A stretch of 14,262 nucleotides of DNA from an uncultured beta proteobacterium (GTDB taxonomy: Bacteria; Pseudomonadota; Gammaproteobacteria; Burkholderiales; SG8-39). The stretch covers positions 174,674-188,935 of the forward strand of contig CADEDU010000004.1 in the NCBI GenBank assembly GCA_902826155.1, read 5' to 3'. Under the pieces are notes generated by a model, which was given only the letters and a program-made list of their open reading frames with translations, searched no databases and had not been told where the DNA came from. Both the position numbers and the translations under genes were made by a program. Positions 7,477 to 14,262 of the stretch are shown one piece after another. Positions within the stretch are counted from its first letter, which is position 1. Every line of letters starts with the position of its first letter.

Positions 7477-7490
7477 CTATCGCCTATCGC
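7477..7490. repeat. Two tandem 7-mers upstream of the decarboxylase operon
   Basis: CTATCGC occurs twice in immediate succession, about 37-63 bases upstream of the alpha-subunit ATG on the minus strand (there GCGATAG twice). The minus-strand sequence GATAGACT at its edge faintly resembles a -10 element, but no good -35 sits at the right distance. It may be chance or a small operator. Confidence 0.4.
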
Positions 7491-7512
7491 CCATTGCGAA
7501 AAAAGCGTGAGA

Positions 7513-7566
7513 TTGATCCCGCTGCGTGGATCCCGCTCGGTTGATCCGCTCGGTTGATCCGCTCAG
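7513..7566. repeat. Four tandem 13-14 bp repeats
   Basis: Four consecutive units read TTGATCCCGCTGCG (7513), TGGATCCCGCTCGG (7527), TTGATCCGCTCGG (7541) and TTGATCCGCTCAG (7554). A decayed fifth start, TTGCCC, follows at 7567. The first two units have an extra C, making them 14 bp; the last two are 13 bp. Each unit carries a GATC. The array fills the middle of the noncoding spacer between the response regulator stop and the decarboxylase alpha start. It could be an iterated regulator-binding site, a replication-slippage microsatellite or a remnant of a dispersed intergenic repeat. The sequence does not tell which. Confidence 0.75.
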
Positions 7567-7573
7567 TTGCCCC

Positions 7574-7590
7574 CCGGACCTTTGTCCCGG
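7574..7590 (-). terminator. Weak hairpin just after the response regulator stop
   Basis: CCGGAC and GTCCCGG form a 6-bp stem with one bulged base around a 4-base loop, immediately downstream of the regulator's TAA on the minus strand. It is not followed by a T run, so it would be a poor intrinsic terminator. The only T run on this strand (six T at 7498-7503) lies about 70 bases further on, without a clean stem. Confidence 0.25.
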
Positions 7591-7593
7591 TCG

Positions 7594-8376
7594 TTACGGG
7601 GAGCGCTCGGCTTCCGGATTGCGCGCCGGCATGCGCAGGAACTCGAGCCGATAGCCGCGCTGATAGACCGAAGTGAGCTTCCAGTTGTGATCAGGGGTGA
7701 GATCGAGCTTGGCGCGCAGCTGGCTCACGTGAGTGTCGACGGTGCGCGTGCTTCCTGGTACCGGCCGGCCCCAGACGGCTTCGTAGATCTGCCCGCGCGA
7801 CACCAACCGATCGAGATTGCGCAGCAGGAACACCAGCAGCGCGTACTCCTTGGGGCTGAGTTCGACCTTGCCGCGATCGCGGAACACCTCGCTGCGTATG
7901 CAGTCGACGCGCAGGTTGCCGACCTCGATCGTCGAGGCTTGAGAGGTCGGGTTCGCGCGTCGCACCAGCGCGCGGATGCGCGCCGAGAACTCCACCCGGT
8001 TGAGCGGCTTCGCGAGGTAGTCGTCGGCACCCTGATCGAGGATGTGAGCAAGATTCTCGACGCCGCCGCGAGAGGTAACGAACAGAATCGGGATGCGCGA
8101 CTGCAGGTTGGCATGCATCCAGCGCATGACCTCCTCGCCGGACTGGTCGGGGAGGTGCCAGTCGAGGATGGCGATGTCGAACGTTTCGCGTGAGAGCAGG
8201 CGCTTGAACCCCGCGGCCGAAGTCTCCCAGTAGCAGGCGTAGCCGTCCTCGGCCAGCCATTTCTGCATCATCTCGCCTTGGGGGAGATCGTCCTCCAGCA
8301 GGGCGATGCGAAGCGTCGGGTCGGGAGCGATCTGTGAATCTGATCTGATCATGATTTCTTGTTCTTCGAATGCCAT
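7594..8376 (-). CDS. OmpR/PhoB-family response regulator
   Basis: A two-domain transcription factor. The receiver domain (about 22-138) has the acidic pocket LLEDD (26-30), the phospho-acceptor Asp72 in AILDWHLPDQSG, the switch Thr101 (FVTSRGG) and Lys123 (YLAKPL). The C-terminal winged helix (about 155-250) has ELSPKEYALLVFLLRNLDRL, the loop with VWGRPVPGSTRTVDTHVSQLRAKL, and the wing SVYQRGYRLEF, which bind DNA. I start it at ATG 8376 (260 aa); ATG 8352 (252 aa) is equally possible. Reading on upstream to a TTG at 8484 adds about 36 residues unlike the family and is rejected. Neither ATG has a good Shine-Dalgarno. It is the last gene after the CHASE2 kinase on the same strand and is the obvious phosphorylation partner, though a 179-base gap separates them. 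The ThDP decarboxylase genes just downstream are one candidate target (inference). Confidence 0.93.
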   Translation of the reverse strand: MAFEEQEIMIRSDSQIAPDPTLRIALLEDDLPQGEMMQKWLAEDGYACYWETSAAGFKRLLSRETFDIAILDWHLPDQSGEEVMRWMHANLQSRIPILFVTSRGGVENLAHILDQGADDYLAKPLNRVEFSARIRALVRRANPTSQASTIEVGNLRVDCIRSEVFRDRGKVELSPKEYALLVFLLRNLDRLVSRGQIYEAVWGRPVPGSTRTVDTHVSQLRAKLDLTPDHNWKLTSVYQRGYRLEFLRMPARNPEAERSP

Positions 8377-8555
8377 GAGTAAATCAGGTTGGACATGGGC
8401 GGTCTGCGTCTCGTGGTGTCTCGGTCGAAGAGGCTTCCCGGAGAAACCTGCTTGCGGCCAAAACTCCCCGTCGACTCGGCGCAATGATCCCTCAAATGAC
8501 GCGGAGTCAAACCCTTTCCTGACAAATGCTAACTATGCCCGGACGCACGCATAAC
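8377..8555. other. Long leader between kinase and response regulator
   Basis: About 180 noncoding bases split two genes expected to be co-transcribed. The stretch is less GC-rich than its neighbours near the kinase end. It contains one promoter-like pair (see next entry). No small gene, terminator with T run or known riboswitch pattern was recognised. Confidence 0.55.
8482..8510 (-). promoter_or_regulatory. Candidate sigma-70-like promoter for the response regulator
   Basis: On the minus strand TTGACT (8510-8505) is a five-of-six match to the -35 consensus. It is followed after 17 bases by TCATTG (8487-8482), a poor -10. If used, it would give the regulator an untranslated leader of about 100 bases and expression separate from the kinase. 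Confidence 0.3.
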
Positions 8556-10955
8556 CTAACCGCGAAGAGGACCAGGTTGCGCGGATGAATCCTCTTCCGC
8601 CGTGGTCAACCTGTCATCCACGCCGGCCGGAAGCTCCAGCGCAAACACCGAGCCCCGGTCGAGCTGACTGTCGACGAGGACCACCCCCGCATGCTTGTCG
8701 GCGACCGTCTTCACGAAAGCCAGCCCCAGACCCAGACCGCCGGGGTCGGTGCGGTCTTTGCGCGTGAAGCGTTGATAGGGCTGGAACACGCGCGGCAGAT
8801 CTTGAGCGGCGATGCCTGGACCCTGATCGACGATCCGACACGACCAGCGCTCGGCATGGCGCGCAAGCTCAACCTGAATCCGCGTGCCGGTGCCGCTGAA
8901 CTTGATCGCGTTGGTGAGCAGATTGAGCAGCGCGCGCCGCAGCAGATCTTCGTCGCCGTGCACCAGCGCCAGCGCCACGGTGATCCGGCGCTCGATGGTC
9001 TGTTGCTTCTGGTGTGCAAGCGGCCATGATTCGTCGCACACCTCGTGCAGCAACTGCACCAGGTCGAGTTCCACGAAGGTGGCCGGGTCGATCCGATCGG
9101 CGCGCGCCTGATGCAGCATGCCTTCGGCCAGCGCCAGCGCACGACGCGCGTACACCCGGATCTGCGCATCGCGTGCGGCCCCGTCGGCTGGTCCGCCTGC
9201 GGTGATCCCGGAGCCAACACCGGGTTCGGTCAGAGCGAGCACGGAATTGAGCGGTGCGCGCAGGTCGTGCGAGATGAACTGCAGCAGTTGCTCGCGTTCC
9301 TGCTCGAGTTGCTTGATCCCGGAGATATCCGACAGCGTGACGATCACGCCCACCACGGCATCGTCGACCAGCGCGTACGGGGCGAAAGTGACCAGCACAT
9401 GCCGCGCGCCCGGCAAGGTCACCTCCTGCGCCAGAACCGCCTGACCGTCCACGGTCTGCTGGAAGAAGTGCTGCCAGTCGTGGCGCGTGCCCACTTCGTT
9501 GCGTGCGATCAGCGACCACATCTGACCGCGTTCGCGCTCGTCGTGCCAGGCGAGATATTCGCGCGCGCGCTGATTGGCGAGGATCGGAAAGCCGCTCCGA
9601 TCGCACACCAGCACGGCGACCGGTAGTCCGGCGAGACTCTGCCGGAAGATGCGGCGCGACTGACGCAACTGTTCGGCGGCAATCTGGGCGGCGGTGAGCC
9701 GACGCGCGACGAAGTCGCCCCAGGTATCTGCGCTCGCTGCGGTCTGCGAGTCCGTGCCATACAACGAGACGGTTGCCGGCTCGGGTCCGACTGCTCGCAG
9801 TTCGGCGGAGAGAAAGCGCATCGCCGCCTCCAGCCTGCGCCAACTCCACGCGGGATATGCGCTCAGCGCCGCCAGCACTGCTGCACTGGGTGCGAACCAG
9901 TAGGCGCGCAGCGTGAGGAGCGCGCCCGCTGCCAACACGACGAACATCATCGCACCGATGGTCGCGAACAGCGAGCCGCGCGGCGACAGCCAGGGCAGCA
10001 CCAGGACCACGACGAGGATCAGCATCCCCGTGGCAAGCGTACGCGCGAGCGCCGAGGCCTCGCTGATGTCGATGCGATGCGCCACGCCCGCCAGCACGTT
10101 CGCCGAGACTTCCACGCCGGGCATCGCGCGCCCGAACCGGGTGGCTGGCGTGGAGAAGACATCGCCCAGCCCCGGTGCTGTCGCGCCGATGAACAGCACC
10201 CGACCAGCCAGTTGCGCCGCAGGCACATGGTCGAGCAGGACGTCGACGTATGAAACACGTTGGAAGTGCCCCGGCGGACCAGCATAGGGAATCACGTAGC
10301 GCTCCTCGAACGCGCGCGTTACGAACGTAGTGAGCGGATCCGGACGCGGTTCGATCGCCATGGGTCGCATCACACGCAGGTCGAACTGCGGATCGGCGAC
10401 GCGAAGCACTTCGAGTGCGAAGTGACTACGCGTGATGTCCGGCCCGACCTGGCGCAGATGCGTGCGCCGCACCAGGCCGTCGACGTCGACGTCGATGTTG
10501 ATGTGCCCCATCGCGGCTGCCGCGCGTGCGAAGGGCGGCGCCGGCACGATTTCACGGGCACCGGCGCTGGCCGGATCGGCATGGATCGGCAGCACGACGC
10601 GGCCCTGGCTGGCGATCGCTTCGGCCAGCCGCTGATCGGCGAGCGGATTGTTCGCGTCCTGCTCGGCGAGGATGATGTCCAGACCGATCGCGCGCACGTT
10701 GGCAGCGGTGAGCTTGTCGAGCAAGGTGGCGTGCACGGCGCGCGACCATGGCCAGCGCCCGAGCGCCGCCAGGCTCTTCTCATCGATCTCGACGATCACG
10801 ATGTCGCTCGGTACCGCACGACGCCAACTGGCCATCGCGATGTCGAACAGCACCAGGTCGAGCCGCGCGAAGATCTGCCAGTAGCTCGCGGAGCACGCGC
10901 CAATCACCAGCGCCGCGGCCACGACGAGCCAGTCACGGATCAGTGATCGCCGCAT
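8556..10955 (-). CDS. CHASE2-PAS sensor histidine kinase
   Basis: A 799-residue membrane sensor. An N-terminal membrane helix (about 8-25) leads to a periplasmic CHASE2 domain (about 30-300): DLVLFDIAMASWRR, DIVIVEIDEKSLAALGRWPW (51-70), GLDIILAEQD and MGHINIDVDVDGLVRRTHL (149-167) are family hallmarks. Three closely spaced membrane helices follow (about 305-323, 329-348, 353-371), the usual CHASE2 layout. The cytoplasmic part has a PAS domain (about 433-548), a DHp helix with FISHDLRAPLNS and phospho-acceptor His563, and a catalytic domain with the N box (LLNLLTNAIKFSG, 676-688), the DQGPG box (710-714) and GGLGLGL (739-745). All kinase boxes look intact and there is no receiver domain. The DHp loop after the H box carries a Gly/Ala-rich insertion (579-595). 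It starts 24 bases after the FecR/LysM gene and is followed by the OmpR-type regulator. The signal is unknown. Confidence 0.95.
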   Translation of the reverse strand: MRRSLIRDWLVVAAALVIGACSASYWQIFARLDLVLFDIAMASWRRAVPSDIVIVEIDEKSLAALGRWPWSRAVHATLLDKLTAANVRAIGLDIILAEQDANNPLADQRLAEAIASQGRVVLPIHADPASAGAREIVPAPPFARAAAAMGHINIDVDVDGLVRRTHLRQVGPDITRSHFALEVLRVADPQFDLRVMRPMAIEPRPDPLTTFVTRAFEERYVIPYAGPPGHFQRVSYVDVLLDHVPAAQLAGRVLFIGATAPGLGDVFSTPATRFGRAMPGVEVSANVLAGVAHRIDISEASALARTLATGMLILVVVLVLPWLSPRGSLFATIGAMMFVVLAAGALLTLRAYWFAPSAAVLAALSAYPAWSWRRLEAAMRFLSAELRAVGPEPATVSLYGTDSQTAASADTWGDFVARRLTAAQIAAEQLRQSRRIFRQSLAGLPVAVLVCDRSGFPILANQRAREYLAWHDERERGQMWSLIARNEVGTRHDWQHFFQQTVDGQAVLAQEVTLPGARHVLVTFAPYALVDDAVVGVIVTLSDISGIKQLEQEREQLLQFISHDLRAPLNSVLALTEPGVGSGITAGGPADGAARDAQIRVYARRALALAEGMLHQARADRIDPATFVELDLVQLLHEVCDESWPLAHQKQQTIERRITVALALVHGDEDLLRRALLNLLTNAIKFSGTGTRIQVELARHAERWSCRIVDQGPGIAAQDLPRVFQPYQRFTRKDRTDPGGLGLGLAFVKTVADKHAGVVLVDSQLDRGSVFALELPAGVDDRLTTAEEDSSAQPGPLRG

Positions 10956-10979
10956 CGATGCAGGCGTTGGGCTGCCGTT

Positions 10980-12665
10980 CTAGAACAGCAGCAACAGCGG
11001 CGCCAGGGGCACAAGGTTGATCCACCACGGCGGCGGGGGCTGCGGCACCTCGAACGACTGCGGCGGGGAGAACGCGCCCACGTAGCCGTCGGATTCCGTG
11101 GCCTGGATGCGCATCTGATAGCGCCCGGGCTCGAGCTTGCCGAAATCGGCTTCCGGTGTGCGCGTGTTGAGCGACTGCACCAGCACCTCGAAGTTCGGGT
11201 CGCGTGCCAGTTGCACCAGGAACGTCTGACTTGGGTCACCAGCCCAGCTGACCTTCACTCGATCGGCGGAGACATCGGGCGCGGCCGGCGCCGGCACCGG
11301 AGGAATCGGCTTCAACGTGAACTGACGCGGCAGGCTGAACGGCCCCTGATCGCCGGTTGTGTCGATGGTGGCGACGCGCCAGTGATACTCGCCAGGATTG
11401 AGCGGCAACGGCAGCGCGGGTTCACGCACGTCGCGTACGTCACCGCGCAGTGCGCTGAACGAAGCGTTGGTCGCGATCTGCACCCGGTAGGTCGCATTGG
11501 GAATGTTGGTCCAGCTGAGCGTGACATCGTCGCCGCGCAGCGTGGTGCGATCGTTCGGCGTGGTCTGGAACGGCGGCTCGGGTCGCGCCTTCAGCGTGAA
11601 CGCGTGGCGGGAGTCGAGCCCTTCCAGTCCCTGAGTGTCGATTCCGCGCACGTTCAGCGCGTACTGACCGTCGGGCAGGCCGGGGAAATTGAACTCTCCA
11701 TTCGGCGATGTGCGCGTGATCAGCACCCGTGCCGATTGCGGTTCGACAATCTCACCACGGTAGCTGCCCGCCTCAGCAACCGGTGGAATCGTGAAGCGGA
11801 TCACCGGCCGCTCCTGCAACGTGGGCAACGATTCGACCTGCGGCGCGTTCAGCAATCTGCGCGGCGGCAGCGGCGGCCGATCGCGTTCCACGACCGTTCC
11901 GAACCCGGCATTGACCTGCAGTGCCTCGTTTGCACGAGCAGCGGTGGCAGCATCAACGGCGCCGTCGAGCACCTCGAGGCGTGCCGCGTCGCCCTGGTCG
12001 GTCGATGCGCGAAAGTCAGTCCCGCGAACGCCAAGCACCGCGCTTGGCGTATTGACCTTGAAGCGTGCCGCGTTCTGTAGTTTCCGGATCAGCGCCTGGA
12101 TCCGGCCCGTCTTCACGTCGATTTCGGTCGTGCTGTAGTCCAGACCCGGAGCGGTCTGCGAACTGCGCAACTGGATCTCGCTCGATTCGCGCACCCAGAT
12201 GCGCGAGCCATCGGCAAGCTGCAGCACGATGCCACCGCCGGTTCCGGTGCGAACGCTCTGGCCCGGCGCGAGCGTCGTGCCGGGTGCGAGCGTGGCGCCG
12301 TCGAGTTCGGCTTGTCCGTGCGTATCGACGACGCGAATCGGTACATCCACCAGTCGCAGCCGATCCGCTGGCAGATGCAGCGTCTGACCAGGGGTGAGGC
12401 GGTTGATGTTGCGCAACCCATTGCGCTCGCGCAGCCATTCGAGGTTCTCGGCCGAGGCGCCGCCGATGAGCCGCGTGTCGGCAATGCCGATCAGAAATTC
12501 GCCGACCTCGACGCGGTAGGGGACACTTGCCTGTGCATGAACGGACGGCTGTTGTGCGCGAGCGAGCGGCGCGAGCAGCATGAGTTGCACGAGCAGCAGA
12601 GGCGCGAGTATGCGGACCCTGCCGAACCGCTGGCCTGGAAGTGACTTTGCTGTGCGGATGCTCAT
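10980..12665 (-). CDS. Secreted FecR-domain protein with LysM-like segment and fibronectin-like modules
   Basis: A 561-residue exported protein. The signal peptide has basic RVR, hydrophobic ILAPLLLVQLMLLAPLA (19-35) and cleavage near ARAQ. Residues 48-101 resemble a LysM peptidoglycan-binding unit (YRVEVGEFLIGIA...LTPGQTLHLPAD). The FecR domain (about 135-240) includes GGIVLQLADGSRIWVRESSEI and NTPSAVLGVRGTDFRAS, the latter being the most conserved FecR signature. Three beta-sandwich, fibronectin-like modules follow (about 285-358, 362-452, 458-541), with YRVQIATNASF and GEYHWRVATIDTTGDQGPFS typical. It ends with a Pro run and a hydrophobic tail, WWINLVPLAPLLLLF, that could anchor it to a membrane. 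No FecI sigma factor or FecA receptor is nearby, so this is not an iron-citrate system. The neighbouring CHASE2 kinase is the likely partner. I use ATG 12665; ATG 12692 or 12716 would lengthen the N-terminus by 9 or 17 residues. Confidence 0.9.
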   Translation of the reverse strand: MSIRTAKSLPGQRFGRVRILAPLLLVQLMLLAPLARAQQPSVHAQASVPYRVEVGEFLIGIADTRLIGGASAENLEWLRERNGLRNINRLTPGQTLHLPADRLRLVDVPIRVVDTHGQAELDGATLAPGTTLAPGQSVRTGTGGGIVLQLADGSRIWVRESSEIQLRSSQTAPGLDYSTTEIDVKTGRIQALIRKLQNAARFKVNTPSAVLGVRGTDFRASTDQGDAARLEVLDGAVDAATAARANEALQVNAGFGTVVERDRPPLPPRRLLNAPQVESLPTLQERPVIRFTIPPVAEAGSYRGEIVEPQSARVLITRTSPNGEFNFPGLPDGQYALNVRGIDTQGLEGLDSRHAFTLKARPEPPFQTTPNDRTTLRGDDVTLSWTNIPNATYRVQIATNASFSALRGDVRDVREPALPLPLNPGEYHWRVATIDTTGDQGPFSLPRQFTLKPIPPVPAPAAPDVSADRVKVSWAGDPSQTFLVQLARDPNFEVLVQSLNTRTPEADFGKLEPGRYQMRIQATESDGYVGAFSPPQSFEVPQPPPPWWINLVPLAPLLLLF

Positions 12666-12815
12666 GTCGGTCGTTGATTGCCCCCGGCGCATCTTAGCGC
12701 TACGCTCGTTCGCCATGGTCCCTGACATTCGCCTCTCGCCGCGACCTTGCGGCGCGCAACGACCGCGCCAGGCTGCATACCCGACGGCAAGCGAGCATGT
12801 TGCATCCGTAACGCC
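12666..12815. other. Divergent intergenic region
   Basis: These 150 bases separate the minus-strand signalling operon from the plus-strand dapA cluster and must carry promoters for both. I found no convincing -35/-10 pair on either strand. Visible structure is a perfect 6-bp GC hairpin, CGCCGC and GCGGCG with a 6-base loop (12737-12754), and an 8-bp palindrome TAGCGCTA (12695-12702). Both may be chance in such GC-rich DNA. Confidence 0.45.
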
Positions 12816-12947
12816 GTGAAGCGCGAAACCCTCCTTTCGGTGCTGGGCATGGCGGTCATCGCGGCGATTTTGTTCGTTGCGTTTCGCGCGTACCTGCATC
12901 CCGACTTTGCGTTGAGCCTGAGCACGCTGATTCTGCTTTGCATGTGA
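12816..12947 (+). CDS. Small membrane protein (43 aa), function unknown
   Basis: Starting at GTG 12816, this short frame encodes KRETLLSVLGMAVIAAILFV followed by AFRAYLHPDFALSLSTLILLCM. It has a short basic N-terminus, one clear membrane helix (about 6-23), a polar HPD turn and a second hydrophobic stretch at the C-terminus, consistent with one or two membrane passes. The stop is three bases before the methyltransferase ATG, so it would be translated as part of the same transcript. No Shine-Dalgarno is obvious, and a longer in-frame reading from ATG 12747 adds residues that do not look like protein. I do not recognise the family. The membrane-like composition and tight spacing are the reasons for calling it. 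Confidence 0.6.
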   Translation: MKRETLLSVLGMAVIAAILFVAFRAYLHPDFALSLSTLILLCM

Positions 12948-12950
12948 GCC

Positions 12951-13502
12951 ATGGCTGATCACGACACGCTTGCACCCTCGGCGTGGGTGATGCGCTGGGC
13001 CCATCTGGTCTCGCGGGGTGCGCGCGTGCTCGATCTTGCGTGTGGTCACGGTCGGCACGCGCGGCTGTTTGCCCGTCGCGGTTGCACGGTCACGGCCGTC
13101 GATCGCGATGCGGCCGCACTCGAAGCGCTCGCGGCTATTGGCGGCATTCGCACGCTGCATGTTGACCTCGAACTCGGTCCTTGGCCGTTCGGCGCGGACC
13201 AGTTCGACGGCATCGTCGTCACCAACTATCTGTTCCGCCCACGCCTGGGGCTGCTTGCCGAAGCACTGTCCGTGGGGGGCGTACTGATTTACGAGACGTT
13301 CATGCTGGGCAACGAGGCATTCGGCCGGCCGCGCAATCCGGAGTTTCTGCTGCGCGAAAACGAGCTGATCGAGGTGTTCGGCGCGTCGCTCACTCCGATC
13401 GCTTTCGAGCAGGGGGCGATCCAGGGTCCCAGACCCGCCGTGATCCAGCGCTTTGTCGGTGTCCGCGCGACTCCGGCGGCCCGGGTTGCGCTCGCAAATT
13501 GA
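12951..13502 (+). CDS. Class I SAM-dependent methyltransferase
   Basis: A 183-residue Rossmann-type methyltransferase. Motif I, which binds S-adenosylmethionine, is RVLDLACGHGRHARLFARRG (25-44). The acidic end of strand 2 is VTAVDRD (47-53). The motif IV region is FDGIVVTNYLFRP (84-96), followed by LLAEALSVGGVLIYETFMLGNE, the post-motif strand typical of TehB/UbiE-like enzymes. There is no extra substrate domain, so the methyl acceptor is probably a small molecule, but nothing in the sequence names it. It sits between a small membrane protein (3-base gap) and dapA (68-base gap), and may belong to the same cluster without sharing its pathway. The C-terminus (FVGVRATPAARVALAN) is short and ordinary. 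Confidence 0.9.
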   Translation: MADHDTLAPSAWVMRWAHLVSRGARVLDLACGHGRHARLFARRGCTVTAVDRDAAALEALAAIGGIRTLHVDLELGPWPFGADQFDGIVVTNYLFRPRLGLLAEALSVGGVLIYETFMLGNEAFGRPRNPEFLLRENELIEVFGASLTPIAFEQGAIQGPRPAVIQRFVGVRATPAARVALAN

Positions 13503-13530
13503 TGGTAGTGCGTTGAATTTGGAATAAAAT
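13499..13530 (+). promoter_or_regulatory. AT-rich promoter-like block before dapA
   Basis: TTGATG (13499-13504) and TAAAAT (13525-13530) stand out in otherwise GC-rich DNA just after the methyltransferase stop. The 20-base gap between them is too long for a standard sigma-70 promoter; GAATAA three bases earlier gives a 17-base gap with a weaker -10. The block lies 40 bases before the dapA start, so separate transcription of dapA is plausible. Confidence 0.35.
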
Positions 13531-13557
13531 CGCGAGTTGCCGTCATCGCGCACAAAA

Positions 13558-13563
13558 AAGGAG
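13558..13563 (+). promoter_or_regulatory. Ribosome binding site of dapA
   Basis: AAGGAG lies 7 bases before ATG 13571. It is the closest match to the Shine-Dalgarno consensus in the window and settles the dapA start. Confidence 0.8.
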
Positions 13564-13570
13564 CGTACCC

Positions 13571-14262
13571 ATGGGCAAGGGCTATAGCCGCATCACCGGC
13601 AGTCTGGTCGCCATCGTCACGCCAATGCTGGAGGATGGACGTCTCGATCTGGTCCGCTTCAAATCGCTGATCGACTTCCATGTTGCCGAGGGCACCGACG
13701 GCATCGTCGTGGTAGGGACGACGGGCGAGTCGCCCACGGTCGATTTCGACGAGCACAAGGAGCTGATTCGCGTCGCCGTCGAGCATTCGGCCGGGCGCAT
13801 CCCGATCGTGGCGGGCACCGGGGCGAACTCCACCGTCGAGGCCATCGAACTGGCCGAATCCGCGAAGAAAGCCGGCGCGCACGCGAGCCTGTCGGTGGTG
13901 CCGTACTACAACAAGCCCACGCAGGAAGGGCTGTACCGCCACTTCCGCACCATCGCCGAGAAGGTCGACATTCCGCAAATCGTCTACAACGTGCCCGGCC
14001 GCACGGTCGCCGATCTGTCGAACGACACGGTGCTGCGGCTGACGCAGGTGCCCGGCATCGTCGGCATCAAGGACGCCACCGGCAACATGGAGCGTTGCAC
14101 CGACCTGATCCGCCGCGCGCCGAAGGACTTCGCGATCTACAGCGGCGATGATGCATCGTGCCTCGCGTTGATCATGCTCGGCGGCCACGGTGTCATCTCG
14201 GTAACCTCGAACGTGGCACCGCGGCTGATGCACGATATGTGCGTGGCTGCCCTGGCGGGGGA
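13571..14262 (+). CDS. dapA: 4-hydroxy-tetrahydrodipicolinate synthase, cut by the window end
   Basis: DapA condenses pyruvate with aspartate semialdehyde, the first committed step to diaminopimelate and lysine, in the cytoplasm. The first 230 of about 290 residues are present. Matching the E. coli enzyme with a constant offset of +6 are the Thr pair 50-51 in [11 protein letters not shown], Tyr139 (IVYNVPGRT), Arg144, and the Schiff-base Lys167 ([11 protein letters not shown]). [12 protein letters not shown] and [22 protein letters not shown] are also typical. The N-terminal [12 protein letters not shown] fixes the frame, and AAGGAG at the right distance fixes the start. The reading frame is open to the last base. 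All catalytic residues visible here are intact, so it should be a working biosynthetic enzyme; the N-acetylneuraminate lyase branch of the family lacks this combination. Confidence 0.96.
   Translation, partial: MGKGYSRITGSLVAIVTPMLEDGRLDLVRFKSLIDFHVAEGTDGIVVVGTTGESPTVDFDEHKELIRVAVEHSAGRIPIVAGTGANSTVEAIELAESAKKAGAHASLSVVPYYNKPTQEGLYRHFRTIAEKVDIPQIVYNVPGRTVADLSNDTVLRLTQVPGIVGIKDATGNMERCTDLIRRAPKDFAIYSGDDASCLALIMLGGHGVISVTSNVAPRLMHDMCVAALAG

Larger units (their letters stand above)
7441..7593. other. Noncoding spacer between regulator and decarboxylase genes
   Basis: This 153-base stretch separates the end of the signalling operon from the start of the decarboxylase operon, both on the minus strand. 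It contains the tandem repeats and weak hairpin described separately and must hold the decarboxylase promoter if those genes are transcribed independently. No small gene with a credible start was seen in it. Confidence 0.6.

Noticed and set aside
7513..7566. CRISPR array
   Set aside because: Units are adjacent with no spacers and only 13-14 bp long.
8377..8484. N-terminal extension of the response regulator from TTG 8484
   Set aside because: The added residues have no family similarity, and the receiver domain begins normally from the ATGs at 8376 or 8352.
10980..12665. Iron-citrate anti-sigma factor FecR
   Set aside because: The FecR domain is periplasmic here, follows a LysM-like unit and lacks FecI/FecA neighbours and the cytoplasmic anti-sigma part.
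12666..13553. Upstream extension of the FecR-LysM frame, making an 857-residue protein
   Set aside because: The extra 296 residues run antisense through the methyltransferase and look like noise, and the signal peptide sits just after the start at 12665.
13289..14233. 314-residue minus-strand frame opposite dapA and the methyltransferase end
   Set aside because: Antisense to two well-supported genes and without a family match.

Overview
The window looks like chromosomal DNA from a high-GC betaproteobacterium, most likely of the order Burkholderiales. The evidence is a Bug-type (TctC) periplasmic solute receptor inside a catabolic operon, a FecR/LysM protein next to a CHASE2 sensor, and the uniformly GC-rich codon use. 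This is inferred from gene families; there is no rRNA or marker gene to place the organism. No tRNA, rRNA, CRISPR array, transposase or phage gene was seen.

Region 1 (1-6289, plus strand) is a tightly packed catabolic operon: the C-terminal end of an IlvD/Edd-family dehydratase, a Bug receptor, a crotonase-family enoyl-CoA hydratase/isomerase, and the two large subunits of a hydantoinase/oxoprolinase-type enzyme (HyuA, HyuB). Three of the four junctions overlap by 1-4 bases (ATGA or TGATG). The fourth is a 49-base gap carrying a strong Shine-Dalgarno that drives a TTG start for hyuA. Region 2 (6312-7440, minus strand) converges on it after only 22 bases and encodes the two halves of a small thiamine diphosphate enzyme of the sulfopyruvate/phosphonopyruvate decarboxylase type. 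Together the two regions look like uptake and breakdown of an unidentified carboxylate or cyclic amide/carbonyl compound. The substrate cannot be read from the sequence.

Region 3 (7594-12665, minus strand) is a signalling operon read right to left: a secreted LysM-like/FecR protein with fibronectin-like modules, then a CHASE2-PAS hybrid-free histidine kinase 24 bases downstream, then an OmpR-family response regulator about 180 bases further on. The natural reading is an envelope-sensing two-component system with its own periplasmic accessory protein. Between the regulator and the decarboxylase genes lies a 153-base spacer with four tandem 13-14 bp repeats.

Region 4 (12816-14262, plus strand) runs divergently from region 3: a tiny GTG-started membrane protein, a class I SAM-dependent methyltransferase, and dapA (lysine/diaminopimelate synthesis), cut by the window end. 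dapA has its own near-perfect ribosome binding site and an AT-rich promoter-like block.

The two places most likely to hold something undescribed are the dehydratase/Bug/crotonase/HyuAB/ThDP-decarboxylase locus and the FecR-LysM/CHASE2 kinase/OmpR regulator operon.
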